Below are positions 1-10,010 of a stretch of 64,000 nt of DNA, piece after piece. Origin of the DNA: Histoplasma ohiense (Eukaryota; Ascomycota; Eurotiomycetes; Onygenales; Ajellomycetaceae); NCBI GenBank assembly GCA_017607445.1, contig JAEVHH010000005.1:1245001-1309000 (forward strand). The letters are read 5' to 3'. The position numbers and the translations under genes were made by a program. Each line of letters starts with the position of its first letter. Position 1 is the first letter of the stretch. The notes beneath the pieces are model-generated. The model did not search any database, was not told where the DNA came from, and saw only the letters and a list, made by a program, of their open reading frames with translations.

Positions 1-1437
1 ACCAATTTTGCCAATGGGGGAGTTAGTGCTTCCCCTGCGGATAACAATTGTGAGTATTTTCAATTTTTTTCGGATCACTGTTACTATTCATGTCATGCAA
101 TGGAACAGCAACGTTTACAAGCCCCATTACATATAGCTTCTTACTTCCCTGGACACGACAAGTCCCTCCGTGTCTCCGATAATATTCCTACCTCTGGGAT
201 ATCCACATCGCTCCACCAGGCATATGTCATGCCCAACGCCTTTGGCCGTCAACACTCGAATCTGGCGCATGCCCACCAGAACCAACAGCTTTTTATTGTC
301 ACGTTCAAGTGCGGCAGGGCCGACGTCTTCTATATCCAAGAGGATACTGGGTTGCAGGTCAAAACTGGTGATCTCGTCATTGTCGAAGCAGATCGGGGTA
401 CCGATCTTGGCACGGTTGCTCATGCAAACGTCAGCTGGGCGAGAGCGCGCGAACTTAAAGAACACTATGCAGAGGAGCATTACAAGTGGCTTATGATATT
501 CTCCCGCCAAAGCCAGTCAGGTGTCCCAAATGCCGTGAATCCAAACAGTGTCTCTTCAAATATGAACGGAGCCCCTGGCAGCGCGGTGGGTGGTATGGGG
601 CCACAGGGCCAGCATGGAATGCAAGAACCTCAAGGCGGAGATATTAAGCCCAAACTGATCAAGCGGCTTGCCCAAAGCCACGAAATCCAGACCCTTCGTG
701 AAAAGGAAGGGAATGAAGCTAAAGCTAAGCGTGTTTGCCAGCAGAAGGTAGCTGAGCACCGGCTGAATATGGAAATCCTTGATGCAGAGTTCCAAATGTA
801 AGTTCAATTCAGGCACACTTTCGAAGAGAATGCCAGTAATGAGAAGAAGATTCAGTTGGCTAATGATGCTGCTTAATATAGGGACTGGAAAAAGCTTACT
901 TTTTATTATTTCGCTGATACTTACATCAATTTCAACTCGCTCGTCACGGATCTATTTAAAATCTACAAAACCAGAATTTGGATGTCGGCTATTAATCCAG
1001 CATCATTTGTTACACCAACCGCCGGACTGCAGCCCCCTAGCAGTATAGGGTTCACTCAAGAAGGCCACCCAGATCGACGGCGACCGCATGACTTCAAGCC
1101 CTTTGTCCCCAGTGCCGGTCAGGGAGTTGCGTCCATGCGAGGTTTTGCAGACGCTGCTGCGAGAGATACCACAGGAAACCTTAGAAGTCAGTATGTGGAC
1201 CCGTACCAGGCATTTGCGAGCGGCAGGCAACCGGATGCGGCAATGCCTGGCTTTTCACAAGGCGTGCCACCCCAAACAGACCCATTTTCTTCCTTTCAGC
1301 CATCGAGCTACGGGGTTGGGGATCCGAATTTACCTGACCTTCATAACGCGGCTGGTTTAGGGCCAGTGGCCCGCCAAGCGCATCCCACCCAAGGCGACTG
1401 GATGAATCGTTTCCAAGGTCTTTCACTCGGTTCTTGA
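1..1437 (+). CDS. PSP1 C-terminal domain protein, 5'-truncated
   Basis: The 3' part of a gene that begins before the window. Exons as read: 1-49, about 122-797 and 882-1437 (TGA). The first intron starts with GTGAGT at 50; its acceptor is ambiguous (AG at 120-121 or at 107-108), giving two possible frames for the first exon. The second intron is 798-881 (GTAAGT..ATATAG). The PSP1 C-terminal domain is clear: FKCGRADVFYIQ, GDLVIVEADRGTDLG and, after the second intron, WKKLTFYYFADTYINF and LVTDLFKIYKTRIWM. The tail (about residues 290-440) is Pro/Gly/Gln-rich and probably disordered. Yeast PSP1 was found as a suppressor of DNA polymerase mutants and related proteins occur across eukaryotes; the molecular role is poorly known. 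The domain call is firm and the function open. Confidence 0.88.
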
Positions 1438-1556
1438 TATGCTTGTTTATACCCGGACACCTTTTTCTATATGGCATATATTATCTTGCATTCGTTCTTA
1501 AATGTCACATGCTATATCGCGATAATAAAATACCCCCGATCGCTTCAGTTCCCACT

Positions 1557-1560
1557 TTTC

Positions 1561-1600
<40 letters not shown>

Positions 1601-1607
1601 TTTTTCT
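1557..1607. repeat. (CTTT)n microsatellite
   Basis: About twelve CTTT units ending in a short T run, 120 bp after the PSP1 stop codon, probably in its 3' UTR or spacer. Confidence 0.95.
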
Positions 1608-1746
1608 ATTATATGTTTTCTTTTGGTTTATGTTCTAAAGCTGGCATTTGGTTTTTATTGCGTTTGAATTCAATTCGTACTAGATATTCCTTTACGCCAA
1701 AAACTGATCAAGAGATTTAAGGATGATGATGAATTTTCTTTTTCTT

Positions 1747-1748
<2 letters not shown>

Positions 1749-1782
<34 letters not shown>
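1749..1782. repeat. poly(T) tract, 34 T
   Basis: Uninterrupted T run in the spacer downstream of the PSP1 gene. Its length may be unreliable in assemblies. Confidence 0.95.
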
Positions 1783-1783
<1 letters not shown>

Positions 1784-3918
1784 ATATGTCGGTTTGAAAC
1801 CTCTCCCATCCGCCTCCCCTCAGACAAACTTTTTCTCAAGAAACCTGTGTTTCTTAAAAATAGACTACCCCCTGGCCACGGATAGTGGATCGCCTCCGTT
1901 CGTTTTGCAGTGGTTGCTCGAGAATCGTCTTACATATTTAGCGCGGGGAGTTCCATCGTCGTACTTCTTGGGATTTATGAGCGAGCGGGCCTCTTTTTGC
2001 GATTGTCTTCGTCATTTCCCCCCCGCTTCTCCTTTTTTACTTCTCTTTTTGCTTATAATTTGACAGCTTTTGTTCTTTTTCCTTTTCCTTTTTCTTTTGA
2101 TTTTGCCCAGCATATGGTATACAAGAAAGGCGAACGTCCATATAATAAGTATTTCACGAGCGTTGCGACGAGCGGGCAGAAAGACGCAGTATATTCAATG
2201 TATCAGGTATCAGGATACCAAAAGCGCACTGCACTTCAGTCCAGAAGCAGATTATCCAGCCACTCTTCGCCCTCTTCCCGGATCTTTGGACCCATTTTCA
2301 AACTCGTTGCATGCTTCTTTTCTTTGTTTCTATTTTTCAGTTCCCTCAGCAATATCTTCTTTCCTGCGTATAGTTTCTCTTTTCATTTTTCTTTTCCTTC
2401 CCCTTCCCCCTTTTCAAAGGAGAGACAAAAAAGATTCCCATTTTTACTCTTCATTGCCAGCGCTACTATTTCCCCCTCGTTGTGGTTGTTATTATCCGGA
2501 CGGGGTTTCAAATCCTGAAAAATACATGGAAGATCGGTGCGGAAAACCTAAGATTATATAAGGGTAGATATTGGAGAATATTGGGAATTTAGGGAGGACT
2601 TTTGTGCGTTTTGTTTTTTCATTTTCCCACTTTTTTCCTTTCTTTTGCTTATCCCGTTTATGTAATTTGTTGACTTTTGCTATCTCCTTTGTCTCCTTCC
2701 TTGTTCTTTATCTTTTTCCTTGCCCGCTATATACAAACCTCCCCCTTTCCCCCCGGCGTGAGATCCGTGACAGATTGGAGGACGGAACCATTGTATCCCA
2801 CTGATGACTCTGATCGTTCTAACCACCGGAACACCACCGTCAACTTATGTCCACCACCTATCCTTTGCATGGATGTGAGTCATCACCTACTTTGCATGTA
2901 ATATCTATCGATTCCCCTGTTATATCTTCCGCAACCCGTGAGCATTTTATGTTTTCAAGCCGATGTGGGACTTTTACCAGGTTGTCCGTAGCCTCTTCTC
3001 TTCCTGATTTTCCCTTTTTGCTTTCTCCTTCCCGACTGAGCTTGTTCGATGTCCTTTGCGTGTGAAAATAGGTTGCATTATGATCGTTTGCTGTGCCGTT
3101 TGTCATAGCTCCCCGGTGCATTGTGGAGTGAAAGAAACAAGAGAGGGAAACTGCTTTGAGTTTGATTTCTTTTTATTTATCCCTTCTTCTTTTTAATGTT
3201 TATTTCATGCAGATTGCTAGCTTTTTTTATATATGTATATATGTATTTCTTCCCCAGATCGTGTTCGTGTTCTGAAAACTGGGGGGATCGGTGCGTGTTG
3301 GGGAACTCGGATATATTGTTTGTTAATTCAATTGTGTTTGCTTCGTTTTGTATATGTCACATCACCCACCTTCTTTCATTAGATCTTGCACGAATATTGC
3401 AATTGTTGATTTCGGTTTCAAATTTCTCAATTCTTCTCTTGTCCTCTTTATTATTGCTGCACTCAATTTGAGAGGGTCATATGAATTTAATATTTTTTCC
3501 ACTACATTTGCGATTCCTTGGGAATATTGTTTATTTTTTGCCCTACTGATGTAGTTGACTGAGGGAAGAATGCCCATGTCCAGGGAGGAGGCAGATCAGG
3601 ATTTGCTTTAAGAACGATAGAAATGAAACTGGGATATTAGGTATAGGCTTATTGATGAATGGCATTCGTTTTTTTCTCCATATGTATCTGCTATTCGAAA
3701 TATGCTGTCCGGAATTCCCAAATATCACATGACTTCACCTCCCCCTTATCTGTACATCATAGCGTGTATCCTTCTCTCGGATCTCCATCTCGCGTCACCA
3801 TCATATGGCCTGTGGGAAAGCTGATTGATTGAACCTCTCTAGATACCGTAAAAGCATCCTAGGCGCCAAAAAGAAACGCCAGAGTGACCAAAGAACCACC
3901 TCGTGGACAACCTTGGAA

Positions 3919-5284
3919 ATGCCTCGTGGTAGAAAGAGAACTGGTGAGATAAACTGCATCCATCCCTACTCTCCCTACTACCCATCCCATCACTTTCTTC
4001 TCTTGTCATCAGCAATTCGTTGTGGGTGTACCACCTAACTTTTAGAGCGGCAGCCCCGGCAGCTCCAGCAAGGGCTGTGACTAGTCAGAGGAAGAATAAG
4101 AGGGTACGGGTTGGGCCTGCGACTCGAGGGGGGACGAAAACACACTCATCCTCGAGAGAACGCGAGGAAAGTTCGGGCTATGCTGGTGATAATACCGATC
4201 ACCCTGACGAGGATACAAATAGGGGTTTGGACCTAGGCGCAACCGAGGTTGATGACGATGACGATGACGATGACGATGATGATGACGATGACAGGGAAGC
4301 GGAGCTGACCAGGTGAGACATCAAATATACGATACATGGAGAACTTTTATGAAGTTCTTGGGTTTAGCAAGCCCCACTTTGATATGCCCAGAATGCTAAC
4401 TGGGTCAATAGAGCCGCTTTGAGAGGCCTCCAGCAGGCAATGGAGAGGACTGAGAAGAGGGACAATTATGCCAAAGAGTTAGAGAAATGCATTGGCGAGG
4501 AGGAAAGGAGGCTTGAAGGGCTTATGGAGGCGGTAGTGAGGGAAAGGTTTGTTTTGAATCCCTATATGATTCCCGTTACATATTCCGGTTTCCCTCCCTT
4601 TATGAATAGTTTGCCTCACACCGTTTTTGGGTCGCAGTTTCTGTTTCTTGCTTAGCTGTATTCTAACCGTTGTCTGCGGGTTAAAGGGAATCCGAATCTG
4701 AAGAGTTCCGCTCCAGATTCAGCTTGTTAATTGGCACCGCTCTGGCTCCGACTGGGTCAAAGACATCAAGATCAGCGGCTGGCTGTGCATCGGACACTCA
4801 GAAACTTTGCCTTGAAGATGTGTCATCTGACAAACATCCGTTGTACAACAAATGTCAAGTCCTGCTTCAGTGTACCAAATCACTGCTTCAGGAATATGAC
4901 AATCTTGCTGCGTACATCTCCAAGCTTGAAGTGCCGCCAGACCCCACAGAAATGTGGGAAGAAGATTGCGCAGAGACTCGCCGGGTGATTGGGATTGGTG
5001 CGGAAGCATCTCAGGCTGAAATCAACAAGCTTTTGGCTTGTAAGGATGATGCCAAAAAAAGAGGTGATAAGGGCGAATCTGCACCATCCAAGGAGAGAAA
5101 AAGGGGACGAAGGGCTAAGGTGAAAGTTTTTGAGAAAGATGAGCATCTTCAGGCCATGCTGAAGATTGGGAAGGAAAAGGATCCATTCCCAACGAAAGAA
5201 CCATATGGCTGGGGTAAAACGGCATTCCAGATGGTGAAAGGGTTGAAGACACTTGCCAAGGCTTTGCCTGTTGATAGAAAATGA
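3919..5284 (+). CDS. unrecognised four-exon nuclear-looking protein
   Basis: Exons 3919-3943, 4048-4312, 4412-4546 and 4687-5284; every junction has GT..AG and the frame is kept, giving 340 residues. Introns are 104, 99 and 140 nt, the second with GCTAAC as branch site. The first coding exon is only 25 nt (MPRGRKRT). Next come an Ala/Pro-rich basic stretch, a run of 14 Asp, a charged helix (residues about 98-140, EKRDNYAKELEKCIGEEERR) likely to form a coiled coil, a conserved-looking middle with several Cys and Trp, and a Lys/Arg-rich C-terminal part (KERKRGRRAKVKV). The mix of basic patches and an acidic run suggests a nuclear or nucleolar, perhaps histone- or nucleic-acid-binding protein; that is inference. 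I do not recognise the family. Confidence 0.72.
4251..4292 (+). repeat. (GATGAC)n coding for 14 Asp
   Basis: In-frame GAT/GAC repeat inside exon 2 of the preceding gene. It encodes an uninterrupted Asp run, a likely length-variable site. Confidence 0.95.
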
Positions 5285-5441
5285 TGAGAAAATGGGATTA
5301 TCTGTAGCCAGAAGGGGAGTTTCGCTGAAAGGTATAATGGGGTTATTATATTAGCTTTATCTGTTTGTGAAATACGGAAACATGATATTACTATTAGAGT
5401 AGTATTGAAGGAATGTTCCTCTGTTAGCATACCAAGATTGA

Positions 5442-5533
5442 TGTGGGACGTCTAAGTGGTTGTATTAGCATGCAGGCAGCGGAGGCATATATGTGTGGTG
5501 CGCTAGTCTGTGATAGGCAGCCTAGGGCCAACA
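5442..5533 (-). repeat. 3' LTR of the miniature copia-type element
   Basis: 92-bp direct repeat matching 6675-6766 at all but a few positions. The differences are mostly transitions. Confidence 0.88.
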
Positions 5534-5597
5534 CCTCCCCTCAGAGTCTCAGACTAGCAGATGTATGTACAGACATCTATCTAGAAATCCTATTATA

Positions 5598-5642
5598 CAT
5601 GAAATCAAATAAATCAAATCAAATCAAATGAAATCAAATCTA
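5598..5642. repeat. (AAATC)n microsatellite
   Basis: Several imperfect AAATC units followed by TATC/TTC units, inside the 3' part of the miniature element. Confidence 0.85.
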
Positions 5643-5936
5643 TCTATCCTTCTATCCTTCACCCTTTCAGCATTTGTGAGGCTTCAGTTTGTGGTAGTAG
5701 TATTGACGTTTGAGAGATTCTCTGATGGCAGTGGTGGTGGTGGTGGTATTCTTAATGATCAATCTTATCATGATGATTCTTAGAGGGTTCTTTGATGATT
5801 CTCATAGAGGATTCTTTGGTGGTTCTTGCAGAGAGTTTTTTGATAGTTGATTCTTCAGAGAATTCTTCAGTAGATGGAGGAGTAGTAACAGTGGCAGCTG
5901 AGTGGCTTGTATAGTCAGTTTCATCTCATTCTTCTC

Positions 5937-6520
5937 TTATTTGATATTCTCTTGATCTCTTCTTGACAGAGAATCAGAGTTTTCAACTGATTTTTGTAAG
6001 GATTTTCCCATTCTTCTGTTCAAATATTCATTCATTCTCTTCAGATGTAACGGGCGTACTACCGATTAACAGACTAAGCACTATCCTAATTACAGATTAC
6101 AAATTGATTAAGAAAGGAAAGAGAAAAGAGATTAGAAGAAAGGGTCGTACGAAGAGGTTCTTATAGAAGGGGAATCGGAACGGAAGAATATTAGAGGTCG
6201 CGCCAAGGTGGGGCGCAGAGCAGAAGAGCATTAAGGGTTACACAGAGGAATCATTAGGGACTATGCGAATGTGGAGCGGAATCGCGAGGAGGGGAGTGTT
6301 TGTAGGCACTCGTGAGCGCGCGAGCATGGAGCAGTATGGGATTGGTTGCGTAAGTTGACTACTAACAGGTGCTAACCCATCACATCAGACATTCATCTTG
6401 TATCAAGGTATCAATTGTTGTTGGGCCCGGTGGCCCAGGGGTAGTAGTAGGTTTGTATTCAATATCATCATTGCTAGCTGGGGTATTTATCCCCATGGTA
6501 GCTTGAGTTCTAGGAGGCAT
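5937..6520 (-). pseudogene. gag-like short ORF split by a solo LTR
   Basis: On the minus strand an ATG at 6520 opens a frame (MPPRTQATMG..) that runs to the LTR insertion at 6384. It resumes in the same frame at 6040, once one TSD copy is discounted, and ends at TAA 5939-5937. The two parts sum to 240 nt, exactly 80 codons. It starts about 155 nt after the primer site, where gag is expected. The product is Pro/Thr-rich, then charged, with no recognisable domain. It may be the N-terminal remnant of a copia gag kept for packaging. The insertion now breaks it. Confidence 0.5.
6046..6384 (-). mobile_element. solo LTR of gypsy family A
   Basis: 339 bp, TGTAACGGGCG..CCCATCACA on the plus strand, flanked by a perfect TCAGA duplication (6041-6045, 6385-6389). 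It matches the 534-bp LTRs at 29701, 39141 and 52177. Orientation is set by the polypurine tract that precedes TGTGA.. in full elements. It has about three fewer copies of a 63-bp internal unit. It keeps many CpG (for example GGTCGCGCC and GAGCGCGCGAG), unlike the mutated full elements. Confidence 0.92.
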
Positions 6521-6657
6521 TCTCCTCTCTATATCAATCAATCTTTAATCTTTTCCTGCAATCAAAGCTCTTCTAGCCTTCATTAGAATCTCTTCTGCTG
6601 ATCAGTGTAGCAGCTCGCGAGATGGAAGGTTCTTACTATATCTATAAATAAAACAAG

Positions 6658-6674
6658 CGATCTGGGCTATAACC
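6658..6674 (-). promoter_or_regulatory. half-initiator-tRNA primer-binding site
   Basis: Directly follows the 5' LTR on the minus strand: GGTTATAGCCCAGATCG. It resembles the complement of the initiator Met-tRNA anticodon arm, with one base missing. This kind of primer site is typical of copia elements. Confidence 0.65.
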
Positions 6675-6766
6675 TGTGGGATGTCTAAGTGGTTGTATTA
6701 GCATGCAGGCCGCTGAGGCATATATGTGCGGTGCGCTAGTCCGTGATAGGCAGCCTAGGGCCAACA
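6675..6766 (-). repeat. 5' LTR of the miniature copia-type element
   Basis: 92 bp, followed by the ATTGA duplication at 6767-6771. It is unusually short for an LTR. Confidence 0.88.
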
Positions 6767-6940
6767 ATTGATGCCAAGAATAACGAACCCGATGACTAAT
6801 AATGTCGTTTTCGGCTCGCTTAGGTCTGTTAGCGCCTCACACATTTGCTGGCTGTGGATAGTTTGATCAAGACATCGCTTGCTGTGTGAAGAAGCGACAA
6901 CGACCACGACAACCACCAGCAACGATCCCACGACGACAAG

Positions 6941-7048
6941 GTATGTGATTTCTGATCCTTATGTTTTCTTAGATGCTGAGATGCTTCTTCTATTCGGCAT
7001 TGAGAAATCTACCTTATTATCCGAAAAGCTTACAATTGTTTCGCACAG
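6941..7048 (+). other. 5' UTR intron of RPL15
   Basis: GTATGT at 6941 and CGCACAG at 7042-7048 border 108 nt ending directly before the RPL15 ATG. Introns just before the start codon are common in fungal ribosomal-protein genes. The upstream leader exon (CA/CGAC-rich, about 6890-6940) has no coding sense. Confidence 0.6.
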
Positions 7049-8062
7049 ATGGGTGCTCTTAAATACGTGGAGGAGCTTCAAAAGAAGAAGCAATCCGATG
7101 TGATCCGCTTCCTCTTGCGTGTCCGTTGCTGGGAGGTGAGACCCCTCGAATATCCAAGATGAGATCCTCGCTGGGGAATAGAAGAAAGAAAAACATCACC
7201 TGAATTGGAATTGGAATGCGTCCAACCCAATCGCCACTCCATCCTCCGGCGAGAGATTGTTCATCACTGTGACACAAAAAATATGTTTTTTTGTGTCTTG
7301 CTATACACTCGTTGAACCTTGCTGAGAGTGCATTAATATAGCTTCGTCAACTTAACGTTATCCATCGTGCCTCCCGCCCCTCGCGCCCCGATAAGGCCCG
7401 TCGTCTCGGTTACAAGGCCAAGCAGGGCTACGTTATCTACCGTGTCCGTGTCCGACGTGGAGGTCGAAAGCGGCAAGCCCCCAAGGGTGCCACCTACGGT
7501 ATGTGCTTCCTCTCATCTTGAAGTTCAATAGTGAATGACACAATTGAAAAGATGAACACATCTAACACCGGCATTTCTAAATACAAACAGGCAAACCCAC
7601 CAACCATGGTGTTAACCAACTCAAATACCAACGTTCGCTGAGATGCACTGCCGAAGAGCGTGTTGGAAGACGCTGCGCCAACTTGCGCGTCCTCAACTCC
7701 TACTGGATCAACGAGGACTCCACTTATAAGTACTTTGAGGTCATCCTCGTCGATCCCCAGCACAAGGCCATCCGCCGCGATCCTCGTATCAACTGGATCG
7801 TCAAGCCAGTGCACAAGGTACGTCTATTTTTTTTGTCCGTGTATACATGGACTCGAAAGAACCATTCCCAAAAAAAAAAAAAAAAAAAAAAAAATATCCT
7901 AATTTTGTCTTCCTCCGATAGCACCGCGAATCACGCGGCTTGACCGCAGCTGGCAAGAAGTCCCGTGGTCTTGGACGGGGCCACAGTTACAACAAGACCA
8001 GTGCCGGCAGACGGAAAACCTGGAAACGCCTCAATACTCAAAGCTACTGGAGATACCGTTAA
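7049..8062 (+). CDS. RPL15: 60S ribosomal protein L15 (eL15)
   Basis: Four coding exons: 7049-7135, 7342-7498, 7591-7817 and 7922-8062, making 203 residues, the usual eL15 length. Introns are 206, 92 and 104 nt; the third holds a 25-30 nt poly(A) run at about 7870. The sequence is unmistakable: MGALKYVEELQKKKQSDVIR, LRQLNVIHRASRPSRPDKAR, GKPTNHGVNQLKYQRSLR, YWINEDSTYKYFEVILVDPQ and a C-terminus in YWRYR. eL15 is a core large-subunit protein needed for early 60S assembly. The start is fixed by the family N-terminus and lies immediately after a 5' UTR intron. The upstream neighbour is a transposon whose end is only about 280 bp from the ATG, so the core promoter must be compact or partly transposon-derived. 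Confidence 0.98.
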
Positions 8063-9118
8063 ATGGGCTAATTGGCAGTGGCGATGGTTACGGATATGGG
8101 ATGTACGATGGTGTTGGTGTCGGTGTTGGAATGTGCTTTTTCCTTTGGTCTCTGGCCTCATCTGGTGTAGCCGGCGTTATGGAACCATTCCATCCTAGGA
8201 CAGAAGGAAAAGAAAAGTTTTACCCCAGCACCTCACCGACACCAGCTATGTGCATGGTTTGCTACGACTTAATCGATTCGGTAATGCATATAGCGAAAAG
8301 AAAAACGAGAATAAACCGCAAAATTCTTTATTACACACCTTTGTGTGGTTTTTTTTCATGATTTGGCTGAATTGTTTGCTACGTAGTTTACGGGGAATGG
8401 TTTTTTAACGTCATGTTGAATACTTGTATGACTTGCAGTGATTTAAGTAGCCACACGAATATAACTTTGACTGATGACATCACTTCTTATGTTATCGTCT
8501 CTATTTTAAAGCAAGGAGGCAAGGAAAGGAAAAGGAAGCAATGAAATTGTAGACAAGGGAGAGCTACATAACCGATCCCAGCCACGCTTCGGGCCCACGA
8601 GAATGTCCATGGTTTCCAAACTATGTGGGCAAGGGTAATAAGGCTTTACATATAAACAAGTAAAATCCTGACGTGGAACTAAACTGGAGGGATTCTCCAA
8701 TGAAACTTTCAGTTCTGTTTGATGAATGCTGCTGGAGCTAGGGTGGGTAGTATTATTTGAACCTGAGAAACCTGATAGTTTCATGCAAACTAAATACCCC
8801 GTTACATGTAATAGGTCACTCTGCAAATAGGTATGAAAGGAGGAAAAATCATTGACCGCAAACATCATATTCCATTGTGGCCATTCAGATAATGGCATAA
8901 TACTAGATCGATACGCTTATGACTAGATGATCTGATTATGTATCCCACTTCAAATTGGTTTCGTTTCCATCCAGAAAATTACATGATAGAGAGATAAAAA
9001 CGAGAGTCTCAATACAGTATTTGACTAACAACATACACACTTCATCACAACGATCTCTACCTGATACAGTGGCGCTATAGAATAGCAGCAGAGGCGCAAG
9101 CATCCAAGCTGCAAGCTA
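8063..9118. other. convergent spacer between RPL15 and the DUF4360 gene
   Basis: About 1 kb between two tail-to-tail genes. It includes the RPL15 3' UTR. I see no convincing gene; the open frame on the minus strand at 8898-8506 has no family features. Confidence 0.55.
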
Positions 9119-9874
9119 CTAGTTGTTGCACTTCTGCCACCTGAAATGGACAATCTGTCTGAAACTCGCGTCGATAGAGTCTGTGGTCAACACACCACGA
9201 GCGTTGCGATTATTGCTGGTTAGGCGAATCTGGGAATTGACATTGAGGGCTCCATTGGCACCACATGGGGACCAGACAGTGGAGGCATGGTCTGTTTCGT
9301 CATGGAGAAGATAGTCTTTTTCCATTGGACCGTTCCATTCGGTCATGGTGGAAGCCTATAAGGAACAGGTTTAGGGAGAGTCTCTTGACACAAGAAGAGA
9401 GCGGTGCATGGTAACATATCATACCTGTCGTGTCTGACCAGAGAAATAGTAGGTACTCTTTTGAACACCCTTAACACCCCTATCTAGGTTTGCATACCCA
9501 CGATAGTCGGCTGAGAATATTGAGAATTGGAAGCCACCGGGATACCGCAGATTGATGTTCAACTGGCAGTTCTTGCGGCTCTCGGCGACCGGAACATCGG
9601 GGCCAATCGACGCAACATATTTGTCGAAAATGAGAGTCATAACGGTCCTGTCATCCGAAAGGATATGCCTGACTGAATTTGAGGGGCATCCCGTTCCGCC
9701 ATGTGTCACGCCAATGATTTGCACTTTGTCGGGGTCGGGCTCCTCCGCCGTGGCAGGGGGTAGAGGGGGCAGCGGGAACGACCGAGGGCTGGCATCATCA
9801 CCAGCCCCTGGATCACGGCTAACAACAGCCGTGAGAACCTGCACCACAAAGGTAAGAATGATAATAGCTTTCAT
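9119..9874 (-). CDS. secreted DUF4360 protein
   Basis: Two exons on the minus strand, 9874-9425 and 9355-9119, with a 69-nt intron (GTATGA..TTATAG), phase 0, 228 residues. The start at 9874 is chosen because it begins a signal peptide (MKAIIILTFVVQVLTAVVS); an ATG 30 codons upstream would bury it. The DUF4360 signature is complete: GVTHGGTGCPSNSV, a VMTLIFDKYVASIGP strand, ESRKNCQLNINLRYPGGF, a YRGYANLD turn, YYFSGQ and, in exon 2, WNGPMEKDYLL, STVWSPCG and a final RWQKC. The spaced cysteines probably form disulphides. The family is small, secreted and common in filamentous fungi; its function is not established. Confidence 0.92.
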
Positions 9875-10001
9875 CGTATTCGCCAAGGTACAAATGGGGG
9901 GATAATATAAAATAGGAAGCCAAAGTTGTGCTGCAATGTTTTGAGGATTGTGTTTTCCTTTCAAGGACCAGGAAAGCCGAAAGATGAGAGGAAACAGGTG
10001 G

Positions 10002-10010
10002 CTTTATATA
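10002..10010 (-). promoter_or_regulatory. TATA box of the DUF4360 gene
   Basis: TATATAAAG on the minus strand, about 130 bp upstream of the ATG at 9874. Confidence 0.55.

Larger units (their letters stand above)
1438..3918. other. long pyrimidine-rich spacer
   Basis: About 2.5 kb between two plus-strand genes. It is rich in CT/T runs (1557-1782, 2040-2110, 2330-2420, 2620-2750). It probably combines the 3' UTR of the PSP1 gene with the promoter and 5' leader of the next gene. Open frames here, the longest 1910-2518, are hydrophobic because of Phe/Leu/Ser codons in CT-rich DNA, and I do not accept them as genes. No RNA gene is seen. Confidence 0.6.
5442..6766 (-). mobile_element. miniature copia-type LTR element (TRIM-like)
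   Basis: Two 92-bp direct repeats, 5442-5533 and 6675-6766, run TGTGGG..CCAACA on the plus strand (TGTTGG..CCCACA on the minus) and are flanked by a perfect ATTGA duplication (5437-5441, 6767-6771). On the minus strand, the first bases after the right-hand LTR are GGTTATAGCCCAG, one base short of the complement of the initiator-tRNA anticodon arm (GGTTATGAGCCCAG). That is the half-tRNA primer site known from Drosophila copia. A purine tract, GAGGGGAGG, abuts the other LTR. The element therefore points left. Without the gypsy LTR inserted in it, it is about 980 bp and lacks pol, so it is non-autonomous. It lies about 280 bp upstream of the RPL15 start codon. Confidence 0.85.

Noticed and set aside
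1910..2518. 202-codon open frame on the plus strand
   Set aside because: Phe/Ser/Leu-rich translation of CT-rich spacer, no domain, no start or splice context.
7136..7341. Possible C/D snoRNA in the first RPL15 coding intron (AAGATGA, CTGA)
   Set aside because: The C-box match is imperfect and spacing to either CTGA (about 45 or about 165 nt) does not fit a usual C/D snoRNA; no terminal stem seen.
8506..8898. 130-codon minus-strand frame between RPL15 and the DUF4360 gene
   Set aside because: No family features; lies where two 3' UTRs are expected.
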